Shown here: positions 60,723-64,000 of the stretch, one piece after another | Numbering within the stretch: position 1 is the first letter of the stretch | How the letters are laid out: every line of letters begins with the position of its first letter | NCBI GenBank assembly: GCA_010093515.1 | Contig: MU001673.1 | Location: 1-64,000, forward strand | Length of the DNA: 64,000 nucleotides | Reading direction: 5' to 3' | Origin: Lineolata rhizophorae | Taxonomy: Eukaryota > Ascomycota > Dothideomycetes > Lineolatales > Lineolataceae | Program-made: the position numbers and the translations under genes | The notes under the pieces: model-generated | Seen by the model: only the letters and a program-made list of their open reading frames with translations | Database searches by the model: none | Told to the model about the DNA's origin: nothing

Positions 60723-63700
60723 ATGGACGGCCACGACGCTCAGCCGGCGGCCGGGGAGCAGAGCTCCGCCAAGGACGCGGTGCGCACCTTCCCCCTCCCC
60801 TCCCGTGCGGCAACAGACGCCCGGGCTGCGCCTGCCCTTGCTTGCAGCTCTTGCCTTCCTTCGAGCCGCTCCGCCAGGCGCGACTGCTCGCGGAATCACC
60901 CCCCTTCGGTCGCCATGCCGAAGACTCAGACATTCCCCCCGCCACCAGCTAACGCAAACAACCATCATCTTCCGCCTCCAGACCCGTCTCGAAGCCAAGC
61001 CAAACGGAGAGCCGCAAGACGGCAACCACGCCCCGCACGACAGTCCCGAAGCTGCAATGAACGGAGAGCGCCATGACGGCAGCGTGCCCGCGCAAAACCA
61101 CCCCGAACACTCGTCGGACGCAGAATCACGGAAGCCGAGGAAGCCCTCCTATTCGGCCGAAAGGATATCGACCGTCGGCATGGACGACGTCAATTTGGAG
61201 GAGTGTACGTTGCCTTGGATGCCCCGTCTCTCTCTCCCTCCCTCCCTCTTCGCCGGCGCTGACCCCTCGAGCGTTAGACAAGGAAGCCACTTCCAATGGC
61301 GCGAGTTCGCGACCGTCTCCTCCCGTCCTACCTCCCCGAGTGCCCCCGCGCGACTCCTCCGCTTCATCATCCACCCGCCAAGGCTTCTTCGCAACCTCTG
61401 CGCCGCCCGTCGAGAAGCAGATCACCGCCCCGCCGCCTCCTTCCCGCAAACTCACAAGCCCATTCTCCTGGCTCTCGCGAAACAAGACCGACAACGACAA
61501 GAAGCCCTCCATATCCCCGCCCGTGGCGCCGACCGAGCGCCGCGACACCGTCTCCTCGATGGCGACGCTCAACAGCAACCCGGAGCTTATGCTCAGCCGC
61601 ATGGAGGACGCCGAGTCGGCCGATTCCGGCACCCACGGCCGCGCTACGCGCAACAGCCTTCGCGACCGCTTCAAGTTCCTGCGCATGCGCGAGGAGGCGG
61701 GCATCGTGTCGCTCGACGACGACGGTGGGGGTGGTCAGCCCGCGCCGGCCGGCAATGCGAGTGGCGTCGGCAGCCCGGCCGCTGCCGCCGCTGCCGCCGC
61801 CACAACCGACGACAAGAAGGAGGCGCCAGATGGCTCGTTGCCGGCGCCCGCCATGTCCCGGGGCCCATCGAGTCCGGGGCCTGCCCCAACGTCACCTGTC
61901 CCAAGCATGGCACGACCCACGGTCAACCCCCACCTGCCGCCGGGTACCGCGTCCGGCGTGGCGGCCGGGCCCGGCGGAGACTCGGCTGCCCCGGTCGATT
62001 GGGACCTGTGGCAGTCGGTCGTGTACGAAGGACCCGCGGCGGTGGCGCGCACCAGCGCCGAGGAACTAGGGCAGGCCATCGCGGCGGGCATCCCTCAGGC
62101 GATCCGCGGCGTCGTGTGGCAGGTGCTGGCGCAGAGCAAGAACGAAGAGCTTGAAGGCGTGTATAGGGAATTGGTGGCGAGGGGGTCGGAGCACAAGGAG
62201 AAGGGCGGCGGTATCGGGTTTTTCGGCGCCGGCAAAGAGTCGGGCGGCCATGTCAATGGCACGGCAGCGGGCAAGGAGAAGGAATCGATCGCGTCGAGTG
62301 CGAGCTCGGTTCACTCGGATTACTCGACGCCCGCGACCATCAACACCAACGCGCCCGGCACGCCGCCATCCAAGGACGGAGCGAATGGGAGCAGCAACGG
62401 CGCCGACATCGCAAAGGCGCAGACGGCGCTGCTGGCGGCGAAGAAGCAGAAGGCCAAGGAGGAAGCCGCGGCGCTGGCAAAGCTGGAGAAGCAAATCAAG
62501 CGGGACCTGGGCGCGCGGACGAGCTACTCCAAGTTCGTCATGGCGTCGGGGCTGCAGGATGCACTCTTCGGGGTATGCAAGGCGTACGCGCTGTTCGACG
62601 AGAGCGTGGGCTACGCGCAGGGCATGAACTTCATCGCGATGCCGCTGCTATTCAACATGCCCGAGGAGGAGGCCTTCTGCCTCATGGTGCGGCTGATGAA
62701 CAAGTACGGCCTGCGCGAGCTCTTCGTGCAGGACATGCCGGGCCTCCACCTGCATCTGTACCAGTTCGAGCGGCTGCTCGAGGACTTCGAGCCGGCGCTC
62801 TACTGCCACCTGCACCGGCGCGGCGTGGCGCCCCAGCTGTACGCGACGCAGTGGTTCCTGACGCTCTTCGCGTACCGCTTCCCGCTGCAGCTGGTGCTGC
62901 GCGTGTACGACCTGATACTGTCCGAGGGGCTCGAGGGCGCCATCCTCAAGTTCGGCCTCGCGCTGATGCGCAAGAACGCGGCCGCGCTGCTCGCCATGCG
63001 CGACATGGCGCAGCTGACGACGTTTCTCAAGGAGCGCCTCTTCGACGCCTACATCGACCGCGCCCCCTCGGCCTCGAGCATCCTCGACTCGGGCTTCTTC
63101 GGCGCCGCCACCTCGGCCGCCGACAAGGAGGTGTACCGCGCCGACGTGCTCGTCCAGGACGCGTGCGCCGCGCGCATCACGCCCGACATGCTACGCGGCT
63201 ACGCGGCCGAGTGGGCGGAGCTGCGGCGCGAGCGGCGCGAGCGCGAGCAGGAGGCGGAGACGCTCCGGGCGGCCAACGCGGGCCTGGCGGCCAAGGTGCG
63301 CGGGCTGGAGGAGCGGGCCGAGAAGGGCGACGCCGAGCACGTGCAGGTGGCGTCGGAGCTAGTGCGGACCAAGGTGGAGAACGAGCGGCTGGCGGACGCG
63401 AACGAGAGCCTGCGCGGCCGGGTCGAGGAGCTGGGGCGCATCGTGGAGGCGCAGACGGAGGAGGTGGAGAGGCGGATGCGGGGCGAGATGGATCAGGTCA
63501 TGGCGCGGAACATGCAGGTACACAATGAGAATCGGGCGCTGGAGGAGCAGTTGGCGGAGATGGAGAAGGTGTTGGTGGAGACTAAGGTGCAGTATGCGCA
63601 GGTGAGTTTTTTGTTCCCGTTTCTTTTTTTGCCTTTTTTTTTTTGTCGTAACTTGGTTGATTGGCTTAACTGACGGGAATGTCACATTGCTGCCAGATCA

Positions 63701-63765
63701 ATTCCGAGTACGAGACGCTCAAGCAGAAGTGGAACAACATCACCACGATGCTGAACAACCCGTAG
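60723..63765 (+). CDS. GYP5: Gyp5-like TBC-domain Rab GTPase-activating protein
   Basis: RabGAP that switches off Golgi/secretory Rabs (Ypt1, Sec4) during polarised exocytosis. Four exons (60723-60779, 60982-61204, 61278-63601, 63697-63765) give 890 residues. The first exon encodes MDGHDAQPAAGEQSSAKDA. The N-terminal 300 residues are disordered, Ser/Pro/Ala-rich. The TBC domain starts at IAAGIPQAIRGVVWQVLAQS (catalytic Arg finger region RGVVW), is interrupted by a long low-complexity insert (about 360-470), then continues with VGYAQGMNFIAMPLLFNMPE (Gln finger in YAQGMN). A C-terminal coiled coil (about 700-870) ends with KQKWNNITTMLNNP after the final intron. The insert inside TBC is known in fungal Gyp5 proteins. 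The exon 2/3 join (LEEY-KEATS) is the least certain. Confidence 0.92.
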
Positions 63766-64000
63766 CTTAGCCCCATCCCGCGCGCCGCCGCCTTTCATCT
63801 TTCTCCGCTTCCGGGCTCTTCCTCATTCCTGCATGGCCCAAGTCACATGAGAGCGGACCTCAACTCGGGCATTTGTCCATATTCTAGTCATAGCGTTACT
63901 GCCTGTCCAAATTAGTAGCCCGGCGTCTTGCTTTTCCGTTTTTTCTTGCCTTGTTCTTTCCGCCACCTATGTATCCGGCGGGCGGGGAGGCGGGGCTGGC
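63766..64000. other. GYP5 3' region to window end
   Basis: The remaining 235 bp after the GYP5 stop hold its 3' UTR (AATTAGTAG and T-rich tracts near 63930) and nothing further that can be supported before the window ends. Confidence 0.5.

Overview
The window is one chromosome end of a filamentous ascomycete (Pezizomycotina; Sordariomycetes is my best guess but is not proven here). It opens with about 15 copies of the CCCTAA telomere repeat. Genes carry many short introns (mostly 47-100 bp) with CTAAC-like branch points. Tryptophan synthase is a fused alpha-beta protein, and a subtelomeric pseudogene carries the C-to-T pattern expected of repeat-induced point mutation (RIP).

Bases 1-9700 are an accessory subtelomere. 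The telomere is joined directly onto the 3' part of a decayed gene (fungal STAND/NLR-type N-terminal domain plus ankyrin repeats), and the telomere repeat itself supplies its stop codon. Next come an intact cytochrome P450, a spliced gene fusing TPR repeats to an S8 (subtilisin-like) serine protease, a divergently transcribed protein that looks like a fungal gasdermin (RCD-1/HET-Q1 type), and a secreted GH30 glycanase. The protease-gasdermin pair shares a 237-bp promoter. It fits the fungal regulated-cell-death module in which a subtilase cuts a gasdermin to release its pore-forming part. It is the most interesting system in the window.

From about 10.8 kb to 38.2 kb the window is core chromosome with dense housekeeping genes: a ZNHIT3/Hit1-type zf-HIT protein and COX11 (divergent), RRP12, SEC6, mitochondrial uL30m, an mpaB/rubber-oxygenase-like protein, RRG9, RGP1, the meiotic gene ZIP4/SPO22, the gluconeogenesis regulator ERT1/acuK, the kinetochore subunit CENP-Q/Fta7, and MOB1.

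From 38.2 kb to the end, gaps are wider. The genes are an MFS sugar/polyol transporter, GlcNAc-6-phosphate deacetylase, the SMP/C2 lipid-transfer protein Mug190, a second MFS sugar transporter, a malate/L-lactate dehydrogenase-family (Ldh2) oxidoreductase, bifunctional tryptophan synthase (TRP5/trp-3), and the RabGAP GYP5.

Exon structures were worked out by hand from splice consensus, reading-frame continuity and family conservation. Where exon lengths are given they sum to a whole number of codons. I saw no tRNA, rRNA, CRISPR array or recognisable transposon.
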